Positions 51,982 to 59,898 of a DNA stretch of 64,000 nt are shown piece after piece (position 1 is the first letter of the stretch; each line of letters begins with the position of its first letter). This DNA comes from Klebsiella variicola. Lineage in GTDB: Bacteria; Pseudomonadota; Gammaproteobacteria; Enterobacterales; Enterobacteriaceae. The position numbers and the translations under genes were made by a program. The stretch lies in NCBI RefSeq assembly GCF_000828055.2, contig NZ_CP010523.2, positions 3,348,001 through 3,412,000 on the forward strand, read 5' to 3'. The notes beneath the pieces are model-generated. The model saw only the letters and a program-made list of their open reading frames with translations, was not told the DNA's origin and ran no database searches.

Positions 51982-53696
51982 GCTATATCTTCCTCATCGT
52001 ATACGGATGTCATCACTGAACTGTTGAGCATGGCGCGCCCCAGCCCCATCATTAAACCAACCGCACCATCTATCTTGTTCTGCCGCCCTTCTTTCCCGGG
52101 ACGCACAATATCGTCACTTCCGGGAAGGTACTGGCCGACGATATTGGAAATACACCAGTTCATGACAGGGTGTCCGTCATGATGGAATCTCCCCGAGATG
52201 AGCGCAGCCTCAATCTCTCTCATAGGATCACTCATATGGGTAAAATTTTGTCTTATCTCGACAGGCTCAAGCCCCTCTTCCTCAAGCATGTGACGTAATG
52301 AAGTCGCGCCATAAGGATCAATGGGGCATTGGGCAATTTTTACGGTATTCCGCAGCTTCAGGATCGTTTCAAATATCAGCCTGTAATCAACTTCGCCACC
52401 ATCGGTCGGGATCAACTTACCCTGCCGGACAAAGGACTGATAACGTTCTGCGGTACTTTTCAGCGCGGTCTCCTGCGAGTAAATGGTTTCTTCTGGTGCC
52501 CAGAACAGAGGAGAAACACAGTAAAAATGTGTTATTCCGTCTATTTCACGACGAAAAACTGGAACCACGGCATTGAGGTCAACTTTCGAGGCCAGATCTA
52601 TACCCAGCCAGCATTCTTCCCCTTCAAAATCTGACAACTTAAGGTTTTTATCGGCTGCATCCATCCATTTTCTCAGGTCGTAATAAGCTGATTTTGCGCT
52701 TACCCAGCGATTGAAATGCTTGGTCAGAATCTTGTTTGTCTGCCCGGGCGTCGACATACCCAATAATTGTTTAGCCCGGAGAAAATCTGCTTTTACCGAA
52801 ATGCCATAGTTGGGGTTTGCCTTGATTAATGCCTCAGGAGTCGTCCAGTCATCATCGTCATCAAGGCCATAAATCAGCCCAAATATGGTTTCATTTTCCT
52901 CGCCATTACGGGTTCTCCGCAGGATCTCGACAACCTGAGTACGCTTTTCATAGCAAGGGGATGTAATGTCATAGCCGGCGGTGGTGATGATCAGTGTCAT
53001 CGGTTGTTCACGAGCCCCCATACCGGTGGTCATGGTAGTGTAAAGCGCATCAGTAGTATGTTCGTGATATTCATCAATGATGGCGCATGATGGCGAATCA
53101 CCATCCCCCGGGTCACCGATCACAGGAGCAAAAACCGAACCGTCAGGGCGCGTCATTTTTTTTGCCCAAGGTTTTATCGAGAATTTTTGCCGCAATGCCG
53201 GCAGCTTTTTCACCATTTGCAGCGCCGGAGAAAATACCTTCCATGCCTGTTTTTCAGTCGTGGCGCCGCAATAGACTTCTGCACCATGCTCGCCATCTGC
53301 ACAAAACATATAATTTCCTACAGCAGCGGCAATAGCGGATTTCCCGTTCTTCCTGGGCACCTCGATATAGATTTCAGAGAAACGACGCAGGCCTGTCTTC
53401 TTGTGTACCCATCCAAACGGTACGCCAAGAGCGAACTTCTGCCAGGCTTCAAATTCAATCCGGAGTTTACGCCGGGCCCATTCCCCTGAGGTATGAGGCA
53501 TTTTCTGGGCAAAACGAAGAAATCGTTCTGCTTTGTTTTTATCGAAGCGGTAGGGCCAGTGGGGATCCTTTGCTCGTTCGAGGTCGTCCAGATGTCTCTG
53601 ACAGGCAAGTACCGTTAACTGACACGCCAGAATCTTCCCGCCAACGATATCCCGCGCATACTGGTTCGCCGCATTGACGTTCGGATAGGTAGCCAT
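51975..53696 (-). CDS. terminase large subunit
   Basis: The 573-residue packaging motor has an ATPase domain with Walker A-like VPRKNGKS (about 113-120) and Walker B CAIIDEYHEH (about 208), and a C-terminal RNase-H-like nuclease with GIDLASKVDLNAVVPVF (about 370). It resembles the YmfN/HK97 type. It pairs with the small subunit upstream, whose gene it overlaps by one base. Confidence 0.93.
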   Translation of the reverse strand: MATYPNVNAANQYARDIVGGKILACQLTVLACQRHLDDLERAKDPHWPYRFDKNKAERFLRFAQKMPHTSGEWARRKLRIEFEAWQKFALGVPFGWVHKKTGLRRFSEIYIEVPRKNGKSAIAAAVGNYMFCADGEHGAEVYCGATTEKQAWKVFSPALQMVKKLPALRQKFSIKPWAKKMTRPDGSVFAPVIGDPGDGDSPSCAIIDEYHEHTTDALYTTMTTGMGAREQPMTLIITTAGYDITSPCYEKRTQVVEILRRTRNGEENETIFGLIYGLDDDDDWTTPEALIKANPNYGISVKADFLRAKQLLGMSTPGQTNKILTKHFNRWVSAKSAYYDLRKWMDAADKNLKLSDFEGEECWLGIDLASKVDLNAVVPVFRREIDGITHFYCVSPLFWAPEETIYSQETALKSTAERYQSFVRQGKLIPTDGGEVDYRLIFETILKLRNTVKIAQCPIDPYGATSLRHMLEEEGLEPVEIRQNFTHMSDPMREIEAALISGRFHHDGHPVMNWCISNIVGQYLPGSDDIVRPGKEGRQNKIDGAVGLMMGLGRAMLNSSVMTSVYDEEDIAC

Positions 53697-54130
53697 CAGT
53701 CAAACTCATCGAATTCATTCCCGTCATCGTCCGGATCCTTTTGTCCGCTGGTCATGCGAAGACGACTGAGCGGATCTAACCCCAACAGAGAGCCGAGGCG
53801 GGCAAGCTGGGAAACCGAGTCATTCCGGACATTAACTGCAGGGTGTTTTTTCAAGCCCCCCATTTCACTTTCTGAGGTCAGTCCGCTGGCCAGCATTTTT
53901 TCGGCTTCGAGCATCAGATGAAAAGCATTGCAGTAAGCCAGCAACAAAGGTGCGTCCTCCAGCTCAAACACCCCTCGGTCGATGAGTATTTTGCTTTGCG
54001 TCTTCCACATTCTTATTGCCGCCTCCCCCATTAACTCAGCGGGAGGCGCAATACGTGTTAATTTGCTTTTTTGCCCGGTGGGTAAAGTGGGTTTTCGGCC
54101 ACCACCGGACGATCGAATTCCTCCGGCCAT
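53696..54130 (-). CDS. terminase small subunit, P27 family
   Basis: The 144-residue protein (MAGGIRSSGGGRKPTLPTGQ) has the P27-type region PPAELMGEAAIRMWKTQSKI and an acidic C-terminus (DPDDDGNEFDEFD). It recognises the packaging site. The gap upstream (54131-54378) is the natural place for a cos or pac site. Confidence 0.88.
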   Translation of the reverse strand: MAGGIRSSGGGRKPTLPTGQKSKLTRIAPPAELMGEAAIRMWKTQSKILIDRGVFELEDAPLLLAYCNAFHLMLEAEKMLASGLTSESEMGGLKKHPAVNVRNDSVSQLARLGSLLGLDPLSRLRMTSGQKDPDDDGNEFDEFD

Positions 54131-54378
54131 AAACGTTCCTTTGATAGATGAAACCTTCCGGAAAAAAGTTTCTTATTTCTGGCGTGTAAAAATAGACTTC
54201 AACGGGCAGTCCCGAAGCGCGAAAGGGGTCAGGGATTTGCTCCCCCCTACCCCTGGCTGCAGCTGCATCTGTCGAGGTGGAGGTCGTCATTCCGGCTGCG
54301 CCGGCGGCGAATACGGTTCGCACTGCGTGGGCCGGCGTATCTCAGACGTTCAATGAACACCAGTTGTTATACCGGCGA
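54131..54378. promoter_or_regulatory. gap upstream of terminase, candidate packaging site
   Basis: About 250 bp with no convincing gene, though frames are open by chance. It contains a C-rich run (CTCCCCCCTACCCC) and short inverted repeats. By comparison with HK97-like phages, cos often lies next to the terminase genes. No cos consensus can be asserted. Confidence 0.3.
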
Positions 54379-54810
54379 TCAGGATCCTGTCGCGGTAGCG
54401 GAGCCTCCATCGGCCTGCAGTACGCTTTCTGGTAGCCGTTCATCTAATGGCTGGTTCTCGAACACCTTCATCCCAAACTGACCGATCCAGGTGCTGACTG
54501 AGTTGATGTTCCCTGCGATGAAGTCGGTCACCTCGGCGATCAATCCTTTAACGACGACATCCGTACTCTGACGCCAGTAATTCTCAATCGCGACCAGCAA
54601 CGGATCGGAACCATTACTGACAGATTGTTCACCTACGCTATACGTTTTTTTCTTCGCGCTATCGGTGATACATCGCAGCTGGCTGGTCTGGACGGCCCCA
54701 GCCTCTGCAGCGATGACCTGCATCGTCAACGTAGCCACTTTGTTCCCGTCTGCATCAGCGCTGGATGCATAGAACATGGAAAGCGTCAGATCCGTGCGTT
54801 GATACATCAT
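54379..54810 (-). CDS. hypothetical phage protein, 143 aa
   Basis: The protein begins MMYQRTDLTLSMFYASSADA; no family is recognised. It is mostly polar, with a Gly/Ser/Ala tail (QADGGSATATGS). It lies between the packaging genes and the HNH gene and starts in a 4-bp overlap with the preceding gene, so it is part of the same transcript. Confidence 0.6.
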   Translation of the reverse strand: MMYQRTDLTLSMFYASSADADGNKVATLTMQVIAAEAGAVQTSQLRCITDSAKKKTYSVGEQSVSNGSDPLLVAIENYWRQSTDVVVKGLIAEVTDFIAGNINSVSTWIGQFGMKVFENQPLDERLPESVLQADGGSATATGS

Positions 54811-55085
54811 TGCTTACCTCCACGACGATGACGTGAACGGCGACCACCGGGAACCATTGTCTGTTGTTCCTGCACCAGCTCCCCCTCTAAAGGCTCCTGA
54901 TCCAGTGCAGGTGATGAAACAGGGGCCGGAGCAATATCATGTGCAATCGTCAGTTTCAGCAGTGGGCGGCCGCCCTGGACATGCTCAAAATGGATGCCAT
55001 GTACGGCTTCATTCATTCGTGACTGACCATCCGTCTCCAGAACGGTCAAAACGCCATCAACGTATTCAATTTTGAAACTCTTCAT
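54807..55085 (-). CDS. hypothetical phage protein with MK..KI.YVD N-terminus (long paralogue)
   Basis: The 92-residue protein starts MKSFKIEYVDGVLTVLETDG and ends in a strongly basic tail (GGRRSRHRRGGKQ) suggestive of nucleic-acid or membrane-surface binding. Its N-terminus matches that of the 54-residue protein at 55428-55592, so the two are probably paralogues on either side of the HNH gene. The ATG at 55085 overlaps the HNH stop. Confidence 0.65.
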   Translation of the reverse strand: MKSFKIEYVDGVLTVLETDGQSRMNEAVHGIHFEHVQGGRPLLKLTIAHDIAPAPVSSPALDQEPLEGELVQEQQTMVPGGRRSRHRRGGKQ

Positions 55086-55450
55086 CGGGTTCTCTCTGTT
55101 GCTGTTTTCTTGCTGTGGCAGGTCCAGCACAATGACTCCAGATTAAAGTCATCATCGGTACCGCCATGAGCTTTAGGAATGATGTGGTCGACACTTGAGG
55201 CTTTCGTGGCAATACCGTCTCGCCTGCAGTTCTGACAAAGGTATTTATCCCTCTTCATGATACGGGCCCGTTTAATTTCCCACGGTCGACCATAACCACG
55301 TTCCTGCCGAGTTTTTCCGGGCTGATAGTTACGCCAGCCATCACCAGCGTGTTGCTGCCGGTGGATCTCACAGTATCCTCCGACATCATTGGTCACAGCC
55401 GTGCATCCTCTGTGCCGGCAAGGTCGTTTAGCTCGTGGCGGCATAAACAT
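55082..55450 (-). CDS. HNH endonuclease
   Basis: The 122-residue protein has four CxxC-type cysteines and the HNH motif: CQNCRRDG, VDHIIPKAHGGTDD and NLESLCWTCHSKKT. HNH nucleases beside terminase genes are required for genome packaging in HK97-like phages, which is a likely role here. A second ATG at 55444 (MPPRAKRPC) is possible. Confidence 0.9.
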   Translation of the reverse strand: MFMPPRAKRPCRHRGCTAVTNDVGGYCEIHRQQHAGDGWRNYQPGKTRQERGYGRPWEIKRARIMKRDKYLCQNCRRDGIATKASSVDHIIPKAHGGTDDDFNLESLCWTCHSKKTATERTR

Positions 55451-55592
55451 CCTCGAGCATGAGTTGAGGGAGAAGAGTTAAAGCGGTACTGTCGATGGGA
55501 AACTCTGAAACGGGCAGCGATGAGCATGACAATCCGTCACACTCAATCGCCACCAGCTTCTCGTCTACGTATGCAATTTTTAAGTTCTTCAT
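55428..55592 (-). CDS. small phage protein (54 aa), short paralogue of the 92-aa protein
   Basis: The ORF starts MKNLKIAYVDEKLVAIECDG with AGG upstream and overlaps the HNH start by 23 bp. Eight of its first eleven residues align with the 92-residue protein (MKSFKIEYVDG). A terminator follows its upstream side (55612-55636), so it may be the first gene of the packaging block. No function is known. Confidence 0.55.
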   Translation of the reverse strand: MKNLKIAYVDEKLVAIECDGLSCSSLPVSEFPIDSTALTLLPQLMLEDVYAATS

Positions 55593-55611
55593 CGCGTTAC
55601 CTTTTGCGAAT

Positions 55612-55636
55612 AAAAAAGCCCCGCAGATGCGAGGCT
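55612..55636 (-). terminator. terminator between lysis and packaging genes
   Basis: AGCC-C-CGC / GCG-A-GGCT stem followed on the minus strand by T6, 37 bp past the Rz stop. Confidence 0.7.
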
Positions 55637-55673
55637 ATACAGTCGATATCCCCACAAAGGGATAAACACCATC

Positions 55674-56186
55674 TTATCCCTTGCTGGGGATAGACGTTCT
55701 TACTGATTCGTAAATCCGCTCACAGGTCATTCCTGCTGTGTAGCGTTCGTCAGCGATTGCAGCATACCGTCGAGCTTCTTCTGCAAGGTTTCCAAGCATG
55801 TCGGCGAGCACTCCGGCGGTGGCGCCGGTTGTTTTGCTTCTGACGGTAGCGGCGAGACTTGCGGTGTGGCTTGCGGCGTCCAGGCGGGTGGCAAGTTTTT
55901 TTGCCTGCTGCCGCAGCTGGCTAACAGTATCAGAGAGATTAGCGGCAGCAGTACGCGCTGCAGCTGTTTGCGCTTGAGCATTTTTTACGGCCTCATCGCG
56001 GGCGATTAAACGCCCCTGTTCAATCATCCGGGCGGCGGTTTGCGCGTTAACCTCCTGGGACGATTCGGCGCTATCACGTTCTGCCCACCGCTTTTCCCAT
56101 GCCCGATCGCTCCAGGCTAAACCAGCAACAAAGGCACCAGCAATAATCATTACGGCGATAGCTGGCTTTAAGTAGGCTGCACTCAC
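55674..56186 (-). CDS. Rz-like inner-membrane spanin (DUF2514 type)
   Basis: The 170-residue protein has an N-terminal membrane anchor (about 6-26: [20 protein letters not shown]) and a long Ala/Gln/Arg-rich periplasmic helix, as in i-spanins. It joins with the lipoprotein encoded inside it (55727-55981) to fuse inner and outer membranes at the end of lysis. Its start overlaps the endolysin stop. Confidence 0.85.
   Translation of the reverse strand: MSAAYLKPAIAVMIIAGAFVAGLAWSDRAWEKRWAERDSAESSQEVNAQTAARMIEQGRLIARDEAVKNAQAQTAAARTAAANLSDTVSQLRQQAKKLATRLDAASHTASLAATVRSKTTGATAGVLADMLGNLAEEARRYAAIADERYTAGMTCERIYESVRTSIPSKG
55727..55981 (-). CDS. Rz1-like outer-membrane spanin lipoprotein, nested in Rz
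   Basis: In a different frame inside the Rz gene, this 84-residue ORF encodes [20 protein letters not shown] followed by a lipobox ASC and a Pro-rich mature part ([20 protein letters not shown]). This is the typical o-spanin: short signal, lipobox Cys and proline-rich linker. Full nesting is known for lambda Rz/Rz1. Confidence 0.8.
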   Translation of the reverse strand: MLKRKQLQRVLLPLISLILLASCGSRQKNLPPAWTPQATPQVSPLPSEAKQPAPPPECSPTCLETLQKKLDGMLQSLTNATQQE

Positions 56187-56725
56187 TGATCAATCCCCCA
56201 GCAAGTCAGCGCACTTTCCTGATCACGGCGTGTTACCTGCCCGTAGCAGTTATTAGAGCGCACCCGGCAATCCTTCCCTCCGTCTTTAATCCACCAGCGA
56301 ATCGCTTCACATGCGCCTTTACGATCACCGGCGTTAATCCGCTGATAGAACGTAGACGGGAAGCATTTACCGGGCCCGATGTTGTATGGACAGAACGAGG
56401 CAATGCCTACTTTTTGTGGTGGGGTCAAAGGGACATGGATATTCCGATCCACCCATGCCAGCGCTTTGTCGCGCTCTATCGCGTTTACCTGATCACATTT
56501 GGCCTGGGTCAGTTTCATACCCTGAGTGACGGGTTTACCATCTATACGGGTGGCCCCGCGGCAAATTGTCCAGATCCCCTGACTGCCATCGCGATACGCT
56601 GTAAGGCTGTTTCCTTCTTTCTCATCAAGGAACTGATCCATCAATGTTGGAGCCGACGCACCAGCAGCAATGAGGGCCAGCATGGTGACGCTGAGCTTAT
56701 TCCTCAACTTTGACGCCATAGCCAT
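56183..56725 (-). CDS. endolysin, R21-type lysozyme with SAR-like N-terminus
   Basis: The 180-residue GH24-type muramidase has an uncleaved weakly hydrophobic N-terminal segment ([16 protein letters not shown], about 11-26) resembling a signal-anchor-release domain. The catalytic region is [20 protein letters not shown] (Glu, Asp and Thr). Six cysteines may form bonds upon activation. The pinholin-like holin upstream fits SAR lysis. GGAGGACAG precedes the ATG. Confidence 0.88.
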   Translation of the reverse strand: MAMASKLRNKLSVTMLALIAAGASAPTLMDQFLDEKEGNSLTAYRDGSQGIWTICRGATRIDGKPVTQGMKLTQAKCDQVNAIERDKALAWVDRNIHVPLTPPQKVGIASFCPYNIGPGKCFPSTFYQRINAGDRKGACEAIRWWIKDGGKDCRVRSNNCYGQVTRRDQESALTCWGIDQ

Positions 56726-56966
56726 TCAATCTGTCCTCCCTTTCCTTTCGTCGGTAATACCAGTTGACCCCGCAGGTAATGACAGTGCATGCAATACCGA
56801 CAATGATCGCCCAGTCACTCAGGGTCAGCCCCGCTATTTTGTCGGCCAAAATCCATACCTCTGTTTTGACTGCCCCGGCATATGCCTTAGTGGAAACACC
56901 GCAGCCCGTCAGTGCGGTCCCGGTGCCGTATGAAAGTCTGCTATATATGGTGCTCATTCTGGTCAT
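56697..56966 (-). CDS. holin (class II, S21-like, dual start)
   Basis: The 89-residue protein begins MTRMSTIYSRLSYGTGTALT and has two hydrophobic helices (about 10-32 weak, 44-68 strong) and a charged C-terminus ([20 protein letters not shown]). Two Met codons, M1 and M4, are separated by Thr-Arg, the dual-start arrangement that gives antiholin and holin in phage 21 and lambda. A strong GGAGGTGAGG lies before the first ATG. It is 28 bp overlapped with the endolysin. Confidence 0.85.
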   Translation of the reverse strand: MTRMSTIYSRLSYGTGTALTGCGVSTKAYAGAVKTEVWILADKIAGLTLSDWAIIVGIACTVITCGVNWYYRRKEREDRLNGYGVKVEE

Positions 56967-57148
56967 AACCTCACCTCCGTTGATTACGGATGGCGCTTTG
57001 TGCGTGAAGGGGTCAGGCTCATCGGGCTGATTTAACAACGAGCCGTATCGATGATGGTTCCCGTGAGCCTGAAATAAGAAAGGCCACGCAAAGCGCAGCC
57101 TTCAAATGATGTTTACCTTTTCTTTCTGAAGCGCCCTATTGATGGCGT

Positions 57149-57447
57149 AAAAAAGCCCGCCTGAAGGCGGGCAGAAAGTAGGCATTCTAGGTAGTAACGA
57201 AACGAAGGCACTCCTAATAGTCCGAGCTACCGATTTACCAGGAAGCATTCACTTTTGCCGTTACGTTCTATAAACATAGAAGGGCAACCGCAAAAGTAAA
57301 CCTGCCATAAATCTTAAATATGTTTAGTGGAAGTGTGGTGCCGGGTGCCTCCCGGTGAGCATTTGGTCAGCCACCATGACTCGCGCATACGGTTTAGCAG
57401 ATAATAACAATGCTGTTTACGCCCCTCCGCATAGGGGGATTCACCAC
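57149..57447 (-). ncRNA. structured RNA unit A (~300 nt), paralogue of unit B
   Basis: On the minus strand a promoter (-35 TTGACG at 57478-57483, 18-bp spacer, -10 TAGATT at 57454-57459) is followed six bases later by GTGGTGAATCCCCCT. A terminator (57149-57172, GCCCGCC/GGCGGGC plus T6) ends the unit. Three blocks are conserved with unit B: the 5' hairpin CCCCCTATGCGGAGGGG, the CCGGGAGGCACCCGG hairpin followed by CACCAC (which can pair with the 5' GTGGTG), and a 79-base block (57191-57269) closed by GTAACG/CGTTAC. Intervening sequence is variable. No known RNA family is recognised. Confidence 0.55.
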
Positions 57448-57512
57448 GCCGACAATCTATGATGCTATCACTCTTATCGTCAATAGCAGGCATTCTGTCA
57501 AAGGCATCATTT

Positions 57513-57771
57513 CTATGCCTTTTGCACAAAGTCACGTTTTTCTTGTAAATGACCAGCACCTGCAGACCTCCAACGCCTCGAGGATAACCAGCAGCACATC
57601 CATGAGCATGCCAGCCAGTGCCATGCTACAACCAGCACAACGGCAAACAGCGCCCAGAAACTTATTCGACCGGCCCGGCGCAGATACCCAGAGGAAGGCG
57701 TCATACTCGCCTGTGGTGAATTTCGCCAGCGAGCGCGCACCGCCTTTGGCGTTGCTCTCGACTTTGGCATA
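57513..57771 (-). pseudogene. degraded or uncertain small ORF upstream of the lysis block
   Basis: A minus-strand frame from ATG 57771 encodes 85 residues (MPKSRATPKAVRARWRNSPQ) with one hydrophobic stretch. The neighbouring frame carries equally protein-like sequence (KDYAKVESNAKGGARSLAKF) without a start. Their overlap suggests a small prophage gene scrambled by frameshift. No family is recognised. Confidence 0.25.
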
Positions 57772-57991
57772 ATCCTTTTCCAGCCCCTACAGATATTGAC
57801 AGGATGCATAGGATCCACTGATCGGCTCACGCCTGTTAAGGCTCTGAGGATGATATGCACCGGCACAGGTGCATAGATGAAAAAGCCCGCGAATGTGAGC
57901 CATACAGGTTACCGAATTGAATAAGTCAATAGTGAACTTTCATGAACATCTAACGTCTTACCGATAAATTCTGCCAAATCAAGGTAATCAC

Positions 57992-58327
57992 ATGAACAAA
58001 TTTCTTCCGGTTCTTGTCATGATTTGCATCTCCGGGTGTGATGATGCTAGATCTTCTCCCCCACCAATTCCTGACGAGCCGCATGCTAAATACGAAAATC
58101 AAGCAGGAACATGGCAACTTATCGAAAAAAAGAAAAATGCCAAAGGAGATGTGACCGAGGTTCTGTTGTTTAATACGGCTGATGGTGAGCTATGCAAAAT
58201 AGCCACTATCGACGACGACGATAGGCCATCCAATTCCGCTCCCGTCCGCTGTTACTCCGCAAATGACTATGAGACAGACCGAGCACCTCCTGATGGTAAT
58301 TCCGATATACACAATGACAAAGGTTAG
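57992..58327 (+). CDS. small lipoprotein on the opposite strand (moron)
   Basis: The 111-residue protein has a lipoprotein signal (MNKFLPVLVMICISGC, lipobox ISGC, Cys16) and an acidic mature part with two more cysteines (LCKIATIDDD; VRCYSAN). It is encoded against the direction of all surrounding phage genes and lies in an AT-richer patch, which is typical of genes expressed in the lysogen. GGTAATCAC precedes the ATG. No family is recognised. Confidence 0.7.
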   Translation: MNKFLPVLVMICISGCDDARSSPPPIPDEPHAKYENQAGTWQLIEKKKNAKGDVTEVLLFNTADGELCKIATIDDDDRPSNSAPVRCYSANDYETDRAPPDGNSDIHNDKG

Positions 58328-58506
58328 TCAGTTCACACAAATTGGTCATAGCCCACCAGGGCCCCGGCGGTGCTCTTTAACGCGCCGTCGGTGCTGCCAC
58401 CACTGAGTGGCATCTTCCAATCTGGTTCAGGACTCTGCGCGGAATGGCATTGACGTGTCGCGCAGCACAGCTCTACCTAATAGCCCTGACGGGATTGCAG
58501 TTACGT
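58328..58506. other. non-coding stretch after the lipoprotein gene
   Basis: No gene seen. It ends at the bidirectional terminator at 58507-58532, which can serve the lipoprotein gene on one strand and the 30-aa ORF on the other. Confidence 0.4.
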
Positions 58507-58532
58507 AAAAGGCCCGCGAATGCGAGCCTTTT
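58507..58532. terminator. bidirectional terminator
   Basis: AAAAGGC-C-CGC / GCG-A-GCCTTTT forms a stem with A and T runs on both sides. Confidence 0.7.
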
Positions 58533-58568
58533 GAGAATTATGCTTACTTCAACTCATTAATAACGAAA

Positions 58569-58661
58569 TCATTTACGCCTGAACCAAAGGTCAATTAAAA
58601 ACGTTGCGAGAACTACAAGCAATAGCCAGATTACGCCCTCTGCCAACTCAATGAGATCCAC
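58569..58661 (-). CDS. 30-aa single-helix membrane peptide, toxin-like
   Basis: A GTG-started ORF encodes MDLIELAEGVIWLLLVVLAT plus FLIDLWFRRK: one hydrophobic helix with a basic C-terminus. A strong ribosome-binding site (AAGGTGGAG) lies four bases before the GTG, and a terminator lies 37 bp after the stop. Size and character resemble type I toxins such as TisB, or small phage membrane proteins. It sits between two paralogous RNA units on the same strand. Function is inferred only. Confidence 0.5.
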   Translation of the reverse strand: MDLIELAEGVIWLLLVVLATFLIDLWFRRK

Positions 58662-58968
58662 TACTCCACCTTCTTATTCTCTGTTCCTCAGGGTGGATTA
58701 AGAACCCAATCAATAAAAATGTAAAGGTTTTGCAACTATTGAAGGGGCACAGGAAAAGAAAACCCCGCAGGAGCTGGGTCTCGATACATTTAGTCACATC
58801 CCCTTTCCGGCGCTTATCCCCGGAATACGCATATAACGCGGTGTTAGCTCTTTAACGAGGCAAGGAGTGATAACAATAATCGTTATCAACTAAGGAGATA
58901 AGTTCACAGTATAACCATACTGAAAATCAATCTGTGGAAGCTCGCCACAAATTCGAGCAGATTATGAA
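58662..58968. other. non-coding stretch between the 30-aa ORF and RNA unit B
   Basis: No gene seen. A G/C-rich imperfect hairpin near 58762-58785 (CCCCGCAGGAGCTGGGT) precedes a region rich in direct AT tracts. It should contain the promoter of the 30-aa ORF. Confidence 0.35.
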
Positions 58969-58969
58969 C

Positions 58970-59270
58970 AAAAAAACCACTTAGAGAAGCTGGAGGAAAG
59001 TCGGCTACCAAGGCAGTAACGAAAGGAAGGTGTACCTAATAGTCCGAGCTACCGATTTACCAGGAAAGCCTTCGTTTTTACCGTTACGTTCGTTAATCAT
59101 CGACTGACAGACATAAAGAGCTAAGGTTTTGTCATTACAGTCACTATGTTAAGGCATCAGTGTGGTGCCGGGTGCCTCCCGGTGAGCATGCCCCAGTCGG
59201 CATGGCCCGCGCTGCATTTACAGGTTTCTGTAACTGACTGGTCGCCCCTCCGCACAGGGGGATTCACCAC
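58970..59270 (-). ncRNA. structured RNA unit B (~300 nt), paralogue of unit A
   Basis: The minus-strand promoter has -35 TTGACA (59301-59306), an 18-bp spacer and -10 TAAATT (59277-59282). GTGGTGAATCCCCCT starts at 59270 with the same six-base spacing as in unit A. The same three conserved blocks follow (59242-59270, 59158-59189, 59013-59091) with different intervening sequence. A terminator CCA-G-CTT/AAGTGG plus T7 (58969-58993) closes it. An ATG shared by both copies would start a 10-12 codon ORF (MLTGRHPAPH), so a leader peptide is also possible. Confidence 0.55.
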
Positions 59271-59452
59271 ATCAATAATTTAGGATGCAAACATTCAAAG
59301 TGTCAATATCTGACCATACCGCCAGCGCCTCTGCCATAATATAAGCCAGCAACAGCCCACTTAAATTGTATGCATTCTAATACTTGAAGCTATTGCAAAG
59401 CCCTGACTCAATGCAGCACCCACTGATATCAGGTAAATACGAGGTAAGTAAA

Positions 59453-59662
59453 ATGCTGTCTACTGATAACCAAAGAATTTCAGAGATTTTTGAACGTTTG
59501 GCAGAAATAGCAGCTAAAACTTCCGAATTAACAAGTAATCCCAATCTATCCCCTGCTCAAAAGCAGGCAGCGTGTGACAGTTACTTTCGCGAACATGATC
59601 AGTTAACAACCGAAGCCCTGAAGATCTTCAAAATATTACTAAAAATCCCCGGTGAACGCTGA
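59453..59662 (+). CDS. small helical protein, 69 aa, unrecognised
   Basis: The ORF starts MLSTDNQRISEIFERLAEIA with GAGGTAAGT before the ATG and is predicted helical and acidic (SPAQKQAACDSYFREHDQL). An ATG 23 codons upstream lacks a good ribosome-binding site. It is on the plus strand, opposite to the late genes. It could be a small regulatory or anti-host protein; no family is recognised. Confidence 0.5.
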   Translation: MLSTDNQRISEIFERLAEIAAKTSELTSNPNLSPAQKQAACDSYFREHDQLTTEALKIFKILLKIPGER

Positions 59663-59753
59663 AGCCTGTGAGATTACGTATGCAACACGACGATATGACA
59701 GGGGTATTGATGCAGCGCATCTCGCGAATACCCCTGTCGTATCGCCGGAAAGC

Positions 59754-59775
59754 AAAAACCCCGCACGGGCGGGGT
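59754..59775 (-). terminator. terminator downstream of the antiterminator gene (tR'-like position)
   Basis: ACCCCGC/GCGGGGT with a short loop, followed on the minus strand by TTTTTGC, lies 124 bp beyond the Q-like gene. In lambdoid phages a terminator at this place is the target of Q antitermination. Confidence 0.6.
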
Positions 59776-59898
59776 CTTCGTTATATTCAGATTGTCGCTT
59801 TTTGTCGCTGCCGAGTGGCGCAGCTCTGCCAAGCATGAAGGGATTATCTAACTTTCTGGCCCGTTTTCAATACCAAACAGGAAACATAGCACTTTTTG

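Noticed and set aside
54036..54323. Minus-strand frame overlapping the terminase small-subunit start
   Set aside because: No ribosome-binding site, and it would overlap the terminase gene in another frame by almost 100 bp; sequence is low complexity (TSTSTDAAAARGRG).
57314..57559. 81-codon minus-strand frame across RNA unit A
   Set aside because: It crosses the predicted promoter and the conserved hairpins, and the frame is not maintained in unit B apart from a short stretch.
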